Source of the DNA: Massilibacteroides sp. | Lineage (GTDB): Bacteria; Bacteroidota; Bacteroidia; Bacteroidales; Tannerellaceae | Length of the DNA stretch: 60,435 bases | Assembly (NCBI RefSeq): GCF_028705895.1 | Contig: NZ_JAQWCQ010000017.1 | Coordinates: 1-60,435, forward strand | Reading direction: 5' to 3' | Notes under the pieces: generated by a model | Told to the model about the DNA's origin: nothing | The model's input: the letters and a program-made list of their open reading frames with translations, nothing else | The model's database searches: none | Made by a program: the position numbers and the translations under genes | In this document: piece by piece, positions 54,601 to 60,435 of the stretch | How positions within the stretch are numbered: position 1 is the stretch's first letter | How the letters are laid out: each line of letters begins with the position of its first letter

Positions 54601-57184
54601 CGTAAGAATAGTTTGTTCCCGTATTTAACTGTTCCCTGCCCGATTGCGGAGAACGAAGCCCTACATAACGTTTATAAGGTGAATAAAACAAACGCGCTCC
54701 GTCAATACTGAAATCACCGGATTCTTCAAAAACACGAGTCACTAAATTAGCCAATAACATACCCGGAGCCGAACTGCCCAGATCAAAGCGGAGCTTTACT
54801 ACCGCGTCTCCTTTTTCATTCGTACTACCCGAAATCAGATTACTTTCTTCGCTATTGAATTTCTTAGCCGGATCATCGAATATATAGTCTTTATAACCTT
54901 TAAATGCGGTTGCCGTAGAAATAAACGTACCCTTAATATCGTATTTCAGATTGCGAGCTGTTGCCCCTTGCAACCATTCCACGTGCATATCCACATTAAA
55001 ATCTTCACCGATCAACAAAGGTTTCTCTGGAACAGGCAGGTTAATCTTCAGACGATTTGGTTTAATCGCTTCGATACGAATACGTTTATCAAAAGTTAAA
55101 CCGCCAACATGTACCGTAGCCGTCCATGCTCCTGTAGGTACATCTGGATCCGTAGGCAGATTAAACGCATAAAGTCCCAGTTCACCATGTGTTTGCGTCT
55201 TACGCAAATATATTTGCCCTAATGGATTTCGCAGTTCCATCACTACCGGGTGTTGCTCCGGCAGATTCTTTTCACGATCATTCAGCATAAAGCCCAGATG
55301 AAGCGTATCCCCCGGACGCCACACGCCACGTTCACCATAAATAAAACCTTTAATGCCTTTCTGAACCACTTCACCGTCAATATCAAATGTACTCAAAGAC
55401 AAGGCTTGTCCAGCATCAATACGCAAATAAGAGCGTTGATTACCTTGAGAAGCGACCAGATAATGCGGTTTCCTATGTTCAAGCATAAGACGAACCAGAC
55501 CTTTCTCATCCGTACCCCCTTTTGTAATAAGCTGGTGTTGATAATTATAAACCGCGACATCAACTCCTTTTTGAGGCATCGCATTAAGCAGATTATTTAC
55601 CAGAACAAGCATTTCATTACCCTCACCCCCCTTAGCAATCACGCCAAGATTAGAAACAAGCACATTCTTTCCTACACGTTTATTGTAATAGAATGAATTG
55701 GAACAAGGATTATCTGTTTGATCATAATCGTAATCATACCAATTGAAATTTTCATTGTAGTAACTATACCATCCCTGATCAAAACGGCTCGATTCTTCCC
55801 TGAACTCAATTTCATCTTTGGCAAGCAATTCCTCTTTAGATAATTTTACCTGATCATCATCACAAGGGTAAGCAGACAGATTACGATCAAAGGAAAGTTC
55901 CACGCGATAAATAGCACCCGGTTCAGGTTCAATAAATTCTTTCAGATCAATAGCAAACGTATTCCATTGAGTAATATCAATTCCGTCTTCATCCAAGAAA
56001 ATTGTTTTACGCGCTACGATACGCCCTACACGCACTAATTCAGACGAACCGGACAAATCGTTTGTCTGAAGGAATTGTCCGATATTCTGTTCATTAATGC
56101 GGATTATACGGGCTACCACTCCACGCAGATAAACAGCTTCAAACGGCACAGTTAATTCTGTAGATTGCGGAATGATCACCCCTTCTCCGATAAAGCGAAC
56201 ACTCGGTTTAGCTTTTAGAAGAGAGATTTGTCTGACCACAGGTTGTTTCAAGAGAAGTCCTTTTTTCGAACGAATACCCGTACTCAGATGAACATTCACA
56301 TTCCCTTTTAAATTAGCATCGGGATAAAGACGTATTTTATTACCCGAAACGTGTACAAGTTCCGAATTATTCCCTTCAATATAAGCCAAACCTTCCATCG
56401 CCTGATTTTCGTCCAATAATTCTGTAAAAACCACCTCTATATAGCGTTCCGGGTCTGTAATTAAATTCACATCATAAACAGAAAAATCATTCATGCCCGG
56501 AATAGGCACAGATAACAAGTCTTTCTCTTCTATTCCATATTTATTTTTCCCCACAGAGACAACAAGATTCCGTCCCGTCTCCGTTCCAAGCGGAACATTA
56601 GAAATAAGTAACTCATGTCTTCTCTCATCTGAACTTGACTGCCACACAGTCGTTACTTTTTCAGAAAAATGCAATAAAGACTCAATAGTAGTCCGTTCTT
56701 CAACATCTGAAGTAAAAATAGTGATAGAAAGATCGTATCCGTTCTCATTCTCTTTGTTCACATCCAAAGTCTTCAAATTACCCCAAAGGGCTAATCGATG
56801 CGTTGTGAACGAGAAATGAAATTCTTTTTCTTCGGGATATACATCAAACAAGCCGGACAAATCCGCCCGAACCTGATACTCCGTATCCCGTTTAAATTCT
56901 TTGGCAGGACGAAAAACCACAGTACGACTATTCTCAAAAGTAAATGCTCCTTCCGTTTCCGGTATCAGTTTAAAATGTTTCTTCAACACATCCGTCGTCA
57001 TCCGTGCAGAGTCCACATCTTTATTAAAAACTAAGTAAACAGGAGAAAAACGAGACACTTTCCCTGTAGTAAAAGCTCCAATATTTGAATTATAAGGGAT
57101 AGACTTATCCGTTTCTTTTTTTGAACCGCAAGCAAACAACAGACAAATCGATAACATCGAGAATAAACACCTCAAACTATTCAT
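51644..57184 (-). CDS. Bacterial alpha-2-macroglobulin lipoprotein
   Basis: A 1846-residue lipoprotein (lipobox FAC; signal MNSLRCLFSMLSICLLFA) of the bacterial A2M family, thought to trap proteases that enter the periplasm. Macroglobulin-like beta domains fill about 40-880, an A2M core follows (KPVMLLGTLPRVIGVGEEMV near 1220), and the thioester motif GCLEQ is intact with Cys near residue 1392 (codon at 53011-53009), followed by the helical thioester-containing domain (about 1380-1640) and a receptor-like C-terminal domain. Start at the ATG at 57184; the TTG at 57190 is weaker. No pbpC gene is adjacent, unlike in many Proteobacteria. Confidence 0.92.
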   Translation of the reverse strand: MNSLRCLFSMLSICLLFACGSKKETDKSIPYNSNIGAFTTGKVSRFSPVYLVFNKDVDSARMTTDVLKKHFKLIPETEGAFTFENSRTVVFRPAKEFKRDTEYQVRADLSGLFDVYPEEKEFHFSFTTHRLALWGNLKTLDVNKENENGYDLSITIFTSDVEERTTIESLLHFSEKVTTVWQSSSDERRHELLISNVPLGTETGRNLVVSVGKNKYGIEEKDLLSVPIPGMNDFSVYDVNLITDPERYIEVVFTELLDENQAMEGLAYIEGNNSELVHVSGNKIRLYPDANLKGNVNVHLSTGIRSKKGLLLKQPVVRQISLLKAKPSVRFIGEGVIIPQSTELTVPFEAVYLRGVVARIIRINEQNIGQFLQTNDLSGSSELVRVGRIVARKTIFLDEDGIDITQWNTFAIDLKEFIEPEPGAIYRVELSFDRNLSAYPCDDDQVKLSKEELLAKDEIEFREESSRFDQGWYSYYNENFNWYDYDYDQTDNPCSNSFYYNKRVGKNVLVSNLGVIAKGGEGNEMLVLVNNLLNAMPQKGVDVAVYNYQHQLITKGGTDEKGLVRLMLEHRKPHYLVASQGNQRSYLRIDAGQALSLSTFDIDGEVVQKGIKGFIYGERGVWRPGDTLHLGFMLNDREKNLPEQHPVVMELRNPLGQIYLRKTQTHGELGLYAFNLPTDPDVPTGAWTATVHVGGLTFDKRIRIEAIKPNRLKINLPVPEKPLLIGEDFNVDMHVEWLQGATARNLKYDIKGTFISTATAFKGYKDYIFDDPAKKFNSEESNLISGSTNEKGDAVVKLRFDLGSSAPGMLLANLVTRVFEESGDFSIDGARLFYSPYKRYVGLRSPQSGREQLNTGTNYSYDVATVNYDGTVAANQDVDVTVYKVYWYWWWSSDNNRLANYVSDSYNKPIKEFSVRTDGNGKVKFNLSFSDEEWGTYFIRVTDRSGKHSTGVMSYFDWPYYEGKRDASGGQSPYALTFKTDKESYTVGEEMVITFPSTQSNRAILTVENGTKVLSVSHYECKDKETTVKVKVTEDMQPNSYVYITLLQPHGETQNDLPIRLYGVVPVSVVSSDSYLHPEIRMKDELKPEKSYDVIVSEKNGREMAYTLAIVDEGLLDLTRFATPDPWKVFNAREALGVSTWDLYNFVVGAYGGRIEKLFSIGGDDALNKGPKAIVNRFKPVVQFEGPFVLKKGEKKQHTYTMPNYNGRVRVMVISGDGKAYGHTDKSVLVRKPVMLLGTLPRVIGVGEEMVVPATVFATEKGVGQVKVSIQCSDNMEVIGNTANDLHFDEPGDKQATFRIRVKEKPGAGHVKLIASGKGEQSTYETDIEIRSVRRPQTQVVSATLERGKSWKETIRMPGADGTNKLALEVSDIPPLNLSKHIKYLLGYPHGCLEQITSKAFPQLYLKELASLTESQSTSADVAVKSVISRVRSYQTAEGAFAYWPGGTSTNSWGTVYVAHFLLEAESKGYLVPSSLKQTVMNNLRLVARKWQPNTTYSYYSTSEELTQAYRLYVLALGNAAEIGAMNRLKEQKRNNGISTSLLASAYALAGRKDVATELLTKTTEMKTKYDEYDLTFGSDLRDQAIRLQTYCLLDKTQDAATLAKLISTKLSTADWLSTQETANALMGMSAYLKKYHTDESMDFSYSVAGKSDKVKTTKNIWTADLLDQATATTSAEVTNNGKSTLFIRAISEGIPLQGEEVAYSSGLTLAVSYTDATGKSVNVDQLEQGTNFAAVVTVRNPSSQGIRNVVLTEIFPAGWEILNTRFLHQDSPGANEPPSSISYQDIRDDRVYTHIDYLPSGRQVTVRINLCAVYPGKFYLPPVYSEAMYDNLTRANTEGRMVEVE

Positions 57185-57281
57185 ATCCAAATCTTTTTAT
57201 TTAAAACTTAGCTTCTTTAAAGAATATGCAAAGTAATAATAAAAAGGGAAATACAATTGGTAAAAAGGAGTTTTCTCCAAA

Positions 57282-57312
57282 GAAAAAAGCCACAGGGAAA
57301 TTTCCCCGTGAC
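57282..57312 (-). terminator. Intrinsic terminator of the two-component operon
   Basis: On the minus strand GTCACGGGGAAA/TTTCCCTGTGGC then TTTTTT. It insulates the kinase-regulator unit from the A2M gene that starts about 100 bp later. The rest of 57185-57418 shows no gene. Confidence 0.8.
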
Positions 57313-57418
57313 CTCTTTCAATCAAAAAATCATATTATGTCACTATTATACCACACCCCTACTATGAAGAAAGGTTATCTAAATACGGAACGTTTCGAAA
57401 TTTTACAAACGGCTATTT

Positions 57419-58393
57419 TCAGGAATATCTAAACTGAAAAGTAAATATTGTTTTCCCGGGCAGGGAAGTAAAAACTAGTTTTCCGCCATGTAATTGCATG
57501 ATGCGGTGTGCTATACTTAAGCCAATGCCGCTTCCTGTATTTTTTGTAGAAAAGAACGGGCTAAAAACAGAAGACTGTAGGTTTTCCGGAATACCTTTTC
57601 CATTATCTTCTATATCAACACTATAAGGTTTATCATTTGTTATTCTTACTGTCACCACGCCATTATCTATGCTTTCCACAGCTTGGATTCCGTTACGGAT
57701 TACATGGAGAATTGCTAAGGTCAGTAAACCGGAATCTGCCAGAACAGACCAGTCTGCATTTAGTTCAAAAACGACTTTATTACTATTCTTTTCACCCTGT
57801 ATCATTCGTTCCACTTTCTGAAAGAGTAAATCTAACGCTACCGTTTCTTTCACAGGTTCGGGCATATACATTAATTTATGATAGGCCTCCAGACAACTTT
57901 GCAATAGTTTGCTTTGTGAATGGATCAGTTCTAAATCTTCAATTAGTTCAGAATTATTTGATTCTTTATTTTCGCTCAATTGATAACTGCTAAGGGAAGA
58001 AATTGGCGTTAATCCATTCCTCAATTCATGGGTCATCACGTTCATTATCCCTTCATAATATGTCGTTTGTTCCTCATAACGCTGTCTATGATCGCGAACA
58101 ATATCGGCTATATCTTTCAACTCATGACAAAATTGTTGTTCATGCAACTCTGCTTCTTCTGGAGGTATAATAACAGAAGGATCTGCATTTTTCAACGAAC
58201 ACAGAAAGCGAAATATCCGTTCGTTATTCTTTGTAAATCGTTTATAAAGCAAAAAACCGGTGTAAAGAATACCCAACAAAGATAGTGCAGCCAAAGTGTA
58301 CGAAATTCCGGACACAACCATATAAGCTCCGAACAGTGCTAAAAGGAGGACAATAATAACCCCACCCGCAAAATACACATTCGTTCTATTCAT
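57419..58393 (-). CDS. Membrane sensor histidine kinase
   Basis: A 324-residue kinase. Two transmembrane helices at the N-terminus (about 9-30 and 33-50) with almost no periplasmic loop, so sensing is likely within the membrane or cytosol. HisKA-type phospho-acceptor H122 in THELRNGLTPI; HATPase N box VIRNGIQAVE, G1 DIEDNGKGIP, and GSGIGLSIAHRIM. Starts 6 bp after its response regulator. Confidence 0.9.
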   Translation of the reverse strand: MNRTNVYFAGGVIIVLLLALFGAYMVVSGISYTLAALSLLGILYTGFLLYKRFTKNNERIFRFLCSLKNADPSVIIPPEEAELHEQQFCHELKDIADIVRDHRQRYEEQTTYYEGIMNVMTHELRNGLTPISSLSSYQLSENKESNNSELIEDLELIHSQSKLLQSCLEAYHKLMYMPEPVKETVALDLLFQKVERMIQGEKNSNKVVFELNADWSVLADSGLLTLAILHVIRNGIQAVESIDNGVVTVRITNDKPYSVDIEDNGKGIPENLQSSVFSPFFSTKNTGSGIGLSIAHRIMQLHGGKLVFTSLPGKTIFTFQFRYS

Positions 58394-58399
58394 TGCGTC

Positions 58400-58975
58400 T
58401 TACAGATTGTATTTCTTAATCTTGTTATATAATGTCTGTCGTGATACTTTAAGAATATCCGCACAGATAGCAATATTTCTTTCATTCTTCTCCAGAACAT
58501 GACGGATCAGTTGCTTTTCCATTTCCTCTAAAGCCAGCACCGCAGAAGCTTCTTCTTCTGTTTTTTCAACTAAAAGTTTCAATTTTCGTTCTTCTTTACG
58601 CGCTATTGCCTGCTCTACTGCCTGAATTAACCGGTCATTATCCCAGGGTTTGATGATAAAATCAACAGCTCCATTTTTAAAAGACGTAATAACGAGATCG
58701 ATATCAGAAAAGGCAGTCATAAGAATAACCGATGGGTGGTGCGGAAAAGATAGTATTTTTGCTAACCAAAACAAACCTTCTTTTCCTGATTGAAATGCTT
58801 TGCTGAAGTTCATATCCAACAGAACAACATCCACCCCACCCTGATGCAATAATCCGGGCAGAATTGCAGGGCTTGAAACTGCAGTAATGTAGCCAAACTT
58901 CGGCTTCAGTATGCGACGCAATGTTTTTAGTATTGCAACATCGTCATCAATTACAATGATTTTAAAATCATTCAT
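58400..58975 (-). CDS. Response regulator: receiver plus Fis-type HTH, no AAA+ domain
   Basis: A 191-residue regulator. Receiver domain residues 1-120 with acid pocket D10-D12, phospho-acceptor D54 (VVLLDMNFS), and conserved KPW lysine. C-terminal Fis-like HTH (ERNIAICADILKVSRQTLYN). The central sigma-54 ATPase domain of NtrC-type proteins is absent, giving a RegA/PrrA-like architecture, so it probably acts on sigma-A-type promoters. The -7 box TATATTTG (plus 58988-58981) lies only 5 nt before the ATG, hinting at a leaderless mRNA. Confidence 0.88.
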   Translation of the reverse strand: MNDFKIIVIDDDVAILKTLRRILKPKFGYITAVSSPAILPGLLHQGGVDVVLLDMNFSKAFQSGKEGLFWLAKILSFPHHPSVILMTAFSDIDLVITSFKNGAVDFIIKPWDNDRLIQAVEQAIARKEERKLKLLVEKTEEEASAVLALEEMEKQLIRHVLEKNERNIAICADILKVSRQTLYNKIKKYNL

Positions 58976-59105
58976 ATATGCAAATATAATAGCTCCTTCG
59001 GAATTTTATATTCGTACTGTATAAAAAGTAAGTTGAAGCATTTGGTTCAATCTGCCGAAGCTCTGAGCTATTGGCTTAAAAAAAACAAAATGTTGGCAAA
59101 TCACC

Positions 59106-59113
59106 TACTTTTG
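59106..59113 (+). promoter_or_regulatory. -7 box upstream of the candidate RNA
   Basis: TACTTTTG at 59106-59113 matches TAnnTTTG exactly; no good -33 motif is found at the usual spacing. Confidence 0.45.
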
Positions 59114-59118
59114 TGTCG

Positions 59119-59244
59119 GATTGATACCGATCGCAAATAAGTCCTTTTGGGCTAACTTCTCTGGCAAAACGACAAAGTATGTGCCTGAAGAGCAGAACCC
59201 GGGAGATGTTGCTTAAATTGCATTATTCGGCATGTCCGTTTTTT
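59119..59244 (+). ncRNA. Candidate structured small RNA (unnamed)
   Basis: Between a perfect -7 box (59106-59113) and a hairpin with T-run (CGGcatgtCCG TTTTTT, 59228-59244) lies a sequence able to fold as a rod: closing segments CCGA..GCAA..AAG (59127-59141) and CTT..TTGC....TCGG (59212-59230), an inner hairpin AGTCC-TTTT-GGGCT (59140-59153), and CTTC...GGC/GCC.GAAG (59156-59190). No ORF. Length and rod shape recall 6S-like RNAs of Bacteroidales, but I did not recognise a family. Confidence 0.35.
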
Positions 59245-59505
59245 CAAGATTTGTAAAAAGAAAAAAATCCAAAATTACGCTACTCTTTTTTGAAGATAAA
59301 GGATATATTTCGAAAGATAACCTTTATGTCTCGGAAGATAACCTTTATATTTTGGAATACAATCTTTGTGTTTTTGGTGAAAAAACGGTCTTTCTTTGTC
59401 ATTATGGAATATTTATTGGTTTGAAACTATATAAACGAAAGAAAAATGAGGTTAAGTGCTTTTGAAGTGCGTAAGCAAAATGGTTAAAATAGTTTCTTTT
59501 TGTCT
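59228..59505 (+). repeat. Dispersed ~270-bp intergenic element, copy A
   Basis: Homologous to 26294-26560 in opposite orientation (see copy B). The core 59291-59375 holds four consecutive ~21-bp words: GAAGATAAAGGATATATTTC, GAAAGATAACCTTTATGTCT, GGAAGATAACCTTTATATTT and GGAATACAATCTTTGTGTTT. A 77-aa frame at 59232-59465 is made of the repeat and is not a gene. It lies 200 bp upstream of the permease gene. The rest of the 726-bp gap (58976-59105, 59506-59701) shows no gene. Confidence 0.7.
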
Positions 59506-59701
59506 TGTCTTCATGTGTTTCGCCAAATACCAAATCAGGTATAAAAAAAATAGAGAATAAATTCAAAACAGATTCTTAATTAAAAGAAAAAGTGTTTGTC
59601 AAAAAAATGGACAAATTAAAGGCAAAAAAGCTTTTTTACTCTTGGTTTCCTATAAATACAAAAGAATAACTATAGTTTAGCATGGTACAAAAATAGCAGA
59701 G

Positions 59702-60325
59702 ATGACTTTATCTTATACTTTCAGATTGATTACACGGAATTGGTGGCGAAACAAACTTTTTTTCGTGATTTCCGTATTAAGTTTGGCTATTGGATTAGCT
59801 TGCGCCAATCTGTTGTTGGCCTTTGTTATCTATGAATCTAATATTGAAGCGGACAATCCTAACCGGGAAAATATCCTGTATATGAGTCAGACATTCCCTA
59901 TGGACATAACGAAAACGATCTCTTATATTTCAGGTGAAGTACCTCAATTAATAAAAGACAAGTATCCTGAGATTAAAGATTTTGTCCGTTTTCAGCGTAT
60001 TGACAATCTTTCTTTTTTGATTAACAAAGATCAAATGGCGGATATCTCTTTAATCAGTACTGATTCATCGTTTGTACATTTTTTCCCTTATGAATCTATA
60101 CAAGGAGATATAAATAAAGTTTTTTCATCTCCCCATAAAATTGCACTTACAGAAAAGTTTGCAAAACAAGTTACAGGAGATAACTATCCAATAGGGCAGT
60201 TTATGCGATTGAAATCCAAAGGAGACGGTATGACTACGAAAAAAGAAGAAACAGACTATGAGATTGTGGCCATTCTTAAAAACAGAGATCAGTCGTTCTT
60301 ATCATTTGATTTAAGTTTCGCAAGT
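59702..60325 (+). pseudogene. FtsX-type ABC transporter permease, interrupted
   Basis: The first ~205 residues of a MacB/FtsX-like permease: cytosolic start TLSYTFRLITRNWWRNKLFF, transmembrane helix (FFVISVLSLAIGLACANLLL), and a MacB periplasmic domain (KEETDYEIVAILKNRDQSFL). Around residue 203 the family sequence stops (LSFDLSF) and the frame runs into foreign DNA, ending ASSTCQF at 60343. The cause is the insertion sequence whose transposase end is read on the other strand. The remaining ~600 residues are missing from the window. Probably inactive; would have been regulated with the neighbouring two-component pair (inference). Confidence 0.75.
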
Positions 60326-60435
60326 TCAACTTGCCAGTTTTAATTTGTAAATATCAAAAACATGCTTGATCTCTTCAGACCTGTTTATAATAGCATCATA
60401 GATATCCTCGTCTGTCAATCCGAAGAGGTTGGCTA
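60326..60435 (-). mobile_element. 3' end of an insertion-sequence transposase gene, partial
   Basis: Minus-strand frame from the right edge: ANLFGLTDEDIYDAIINRSE, EIKHVFDIYKLKLAS, stop at 60328-60326. This looks like a C-terminus of an IS4-type DDE transposase; family is tentative. It disrupts the FtsX permease. The window ends inside it. The exact left IS end lies somewhere in 60311-60325. Confidence 0.6.

Noticed and set aside
57226-57432. 68-aa ORF between the A2M and kinase genes
   Set aside because: Overlaps the kinase 3' end and contains the terminator hairpin; lysine-rich noise from A/T-rich DNA.
59232-59465. 77-aa ORF in repeat copy A
   Set aside because: Made of tandem repeat words (KDNLYVSEDNLYILEYNL); the diverged copy B does not keep the frame.

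Overview
The window comes from a member of the phylum Bacteroidota, order Bacteroidales, probably a Parabacteroides/Tannerella-like organism. The order is well supported. The family is an inference from the look of the proteins. Evidence for the order: repeated promoters of the Bacteroidota type (-33 TTG, about 20 nt, -7 TAnnTTTG), a complete Bat aerotolerance operon, Rnf and indolepyruvate oxidoreductase genes, a GH78-type rhamnosidase, KDO (LPS) genes, and DUF2520, DUF3078 and NfeD families. Most of the window is ordinary, dense chromosomal backbone. Several 0.4-1.9 kb gaps are rich in repeats, and both window ends lie in repeats or insertion sequences.

Layout. 1-127: one end of an IS21-like element. 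357-443: tRNA-Ser(GCT). 581-7288 (+): mltG, iorAB, a secreted alpha-L-rhamnosidase and a nucleotidyltransferase. 7550-8840 (-): cytidine deaminase and a secreted hydrolase. 8941-10817 (+): DUF2520 protein, kdsC, maf. 11042-12511 (-): a DUF2007-USP-USP protein and a small HTH protein. 12645-21646 (-): moxR, DUF58, a BatD-like protein, batA, batB, batC, batD, batE and a PAP2 phosphatase in one tightly packed operon. 21825-25505 (-): ftsY, rimO, an HU protein and a membrane-anchored HU-LysM protein. 25506-26857: a 1.35 kb gene-free stretch holding three repeat structures. 26858-28908 (-): kdsB and a CE15-like esterase. 28991-29623 (+): AlbA_2 protein. 29605-30981 (-): nfeD. 31250-33704 (+): an ECF sigma factor and a DUF3078 barrel, separated by a 184-bp MITE-like element. 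33803-39746 (+): rseC-like gene, rnfB, rnfC, rnfD, rnfG, rnfA and galE, with no rnfE. 39823-45734 (-): heavy-metal RND efflux operon behind a palindromic operator candidate. 46159-47055: Tat-exported aldo/keto reductase. 47165-47241: tRNA-Asp(GTC), followed by a decayed mobile-element remnant, a 507-bp IS21-like non-autonomous element and a short 22-bp repeat array. 49006-51014 (+): sucCD. 51143-57184 (-): hotdog thioesterase and a giant alpha-2-macroglobulin lipoprotein. 57419-58975 (-): two-component pair. 59702 to end: an FtsX-type permease cut off by the 3' end of a transposase gene.

How the genes work together. The Rnf complex, IorAB and SucCD fit a ferredoxin-based anaerobic metabolism with succinate/propionate carbon flow. 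KdsB and KdsC make and activate KDO for LPS. The Bat block, the A2M lipoprotein, NfeD and MltG belong to envelope maintenance. The most interesting points are the HU-transmembrane-LysM protein (a possible nucleoid-to-cell-wall tether), an Rnf operon without rnfE, and several families of intergenic palindromic or 21-24 bp word repeats, including a ~270-bp element present at 26.3-26.6 kb and again, inverted, at 59.2-59.5 kb. I found no CRISPR array, rRNA or obvious defence island.
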